Below, in pieces: positions 63,532 through 64,000 of a DNA stretch of 64,000 nucleotides. Location of the stretch: assembly GCF_900112985.1 (NCBI RefSeq), contig NZ_FONS01000001.1, positions 1,043,122 through 1,107,121 of the forward strand, read 5' to 3'. Under the pieces are notes generated by a model. That model was not told the DNA's origin. It did not search any database and saw nothing but the letters and a program-made list of their open reading frames with translations. Each line of letters begins with the position of its first letter. The stretch's first letter is position 1. Source of the stretch: Pedobacter antarcticus (GTDB taxonomy: Bacteria; Bacteroidota; Bacteroidia; Sphingobacteriales; Sphingobacteriaceae). The translations under genes and the position numbers were made by a program.

Positions 63532-63635
63532 GTTGCGATACCGTTGCCATACCCTTGGCATACCCTTCCTTTACCCAAAGGGTATACCAAGGGTATGGCA
63601 ACGGTATCGCAACGGTATACCAAGGGTATATCAAC
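63532..63635. repeat. array of 11-bp repeats with central orientation switch
   Basis: Nine units of consensus GGTATNNCAAS. Four units (63532-63575) are in reverse orientation and five (63581-63635) are forward, separated by 5 bp. As a result arms 63532-63567 and 63578-63613 form a 36-bp inverted repeat with a single mismatch and 10-nt spacer. The forward units are GGTATACCAAG, GGTATGGCAAC, GGTATCGCAAC, GGTATACCAAG and GGTATATCAAC. No ORF crosses it. Confidence 0.85.
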
Positions 63636-63710
63636 CCGCCTGAAATCAAACAAAAATGCGGCTGTGTCTTATACTGAAAGTACTTGATAGATTAGGGTAA
63701 CTCAATTTAA

Positions 63711-63803
63711 TATTCCTGAATTTACTTTATTCTGTAACTGGTATTCCTGAATTTACTTGTGAGTGGTTCAAATAGTCCTGATTTTGCTTGGGAGTGCGCG
63801 GCT
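63711..63803. repeat. 31-bp-period repeat at the end of the IS element
   Basis: TATTCCTGAATTTACTT occurs at 63711-63727 and again at 63742-63758. A diverged copy, TAGTCCTGATTTTGCTT, begins at 63773, again 31 bp on. The second and third copies lie inside the last codons of the transposase. Such subterminal repeats often bind transposase. Confidence 0.6.
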
Positions 63804-64000
63804 CTACATAGGCATGTTTGTACTGTGGTGTCTTCAATCCACAGCTGAAATGCGGGCGGAGATAATTGTATTTGGATATGGCTGATTCTACTTGTTTTTT
63901 GGCCTGCTCAAAGGAGCCGAATGTTTCATGGAGACCAAACTCTGTCTTGAGTATACCATTAATTCTTTCGGCAATTGCATTGTCGTATGGACTACCAGAT
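63727..64000 (-). mobile_element. IS3-family transposase, C-terminal fragment running off the window
   Basis: Read on the minus strand, the frame is open from the window edge to a TAA at 63727-63729 (about 90 residues). It contains GSPYDNAIAERINGILKTEF, the last catalytic-Glu segment of the IS3-type DDE integrase core. SFEQAKKQVESAISKYNYLRPH and LKTPQYKHA, typical of OrfB ends, follow. The N-terminal part lies beyond 64000. The frame is intact as far as seen. It marks the only insertion sequence in the window. Confidence 0.88.

Noticed and set aside
63532..63635. CRISPR array
   Set aside because: Units are 11 bp with no spacers, and orientation reverses in the centre. No cas gene is in the window.

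Overview
This 64 kb window looks like ordinary chromosome from a member of the Bacteroidota, most likely family Sphingobacteriaceae (Pedobacter-like). The evidence is the gene content: GLPGLI protein, DUF4296 lipoprotein, TIGR02757 protein, an archaeal-type ProRS, a long Lgt, paired BlaI/M56 genes and FadL-like barrels. Starts lack obvious Shine-Dalgarno sequences, and several promoters have the Bacteroidota form TTTG-N19/20-TAnnTTTG. No phage, plasmid, rRNA or CRISPR features were seen. The only mobile element is an IS3-type transposase cut off by the right window edge.

Left part (1-11.2 kb): the end of an EmrB-type exporter and its TolC partner; an AlkC-like DNA glycosylase; a MocR regulator and an AhpD-like protein; then a four-gene block of GLPGLI protein, TonB-receptor-like outer-membrane barrel, BlaI repressor and M56 (BlaR1-like) membrane protease. 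Three copies of the inverted repeat GTCTA-N6-TAGAC (one with a single mismatch) precede the two transcription units of this block. Two of them sit between the promoter hexamers with identical geometry, so the block is probably one self-regulated signalling system.

Middle (11.5-48.7 kb) is mostly housekeeping: an SPFH protein with a small ribbon-helix-helix protein, thiolase, two tandem POT peptide transporters, a polyprenol-phosphate mannosyltransferase-like GT2, a proS/cystathionine-synthase/TIGR02757/YdeI operon, a Gly/Tyr-rich lipoprotein with a FadL-like barrel, UbiD, Dps, LysM-RlpA protein, uridine kinase, succinyl-CoA:3-ketoacid CoA-transferase, a PQQ-type sugar dehydrogenase, MutS2, a yggS-GNAT-DUF3298-lysC-methyltransferase operon, cold-shock protein, 1-Cys peroxiredoxin, an ECF sigma factor with a membrane-bound trypsin-like protease carrying an anti-sigma-like N-terminus, purB, nfu, and a ubiX-mtaB-lgt-suhB operon. 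An intrinsic terminator lies only about 30 bp upstream of ubiX.

Right part (49-64 kb) is more accessory: two identical tRNA-His genes flanking a GH43 glycosidase; a divergent AraC/aldo-keto reductase pair followed by a frameshifted small membrane ORF and an NTF2-like secreted protein; a short ECF sigma factor, cupin-type anti-sigma factor and GAF/PAS histidine kinase; a divergent HxlR/SDR pair; ThiD with a MocR regulator; two GNATs; and a third MocR. The last 500 bp hold an array of 11-bp repeats that reverses orientation in the middle, and the IS3 transposase fragment with a 31-bp-period repeat at its end.

All calls rest on reading motifs, lengths and gene order. No database search was possible.
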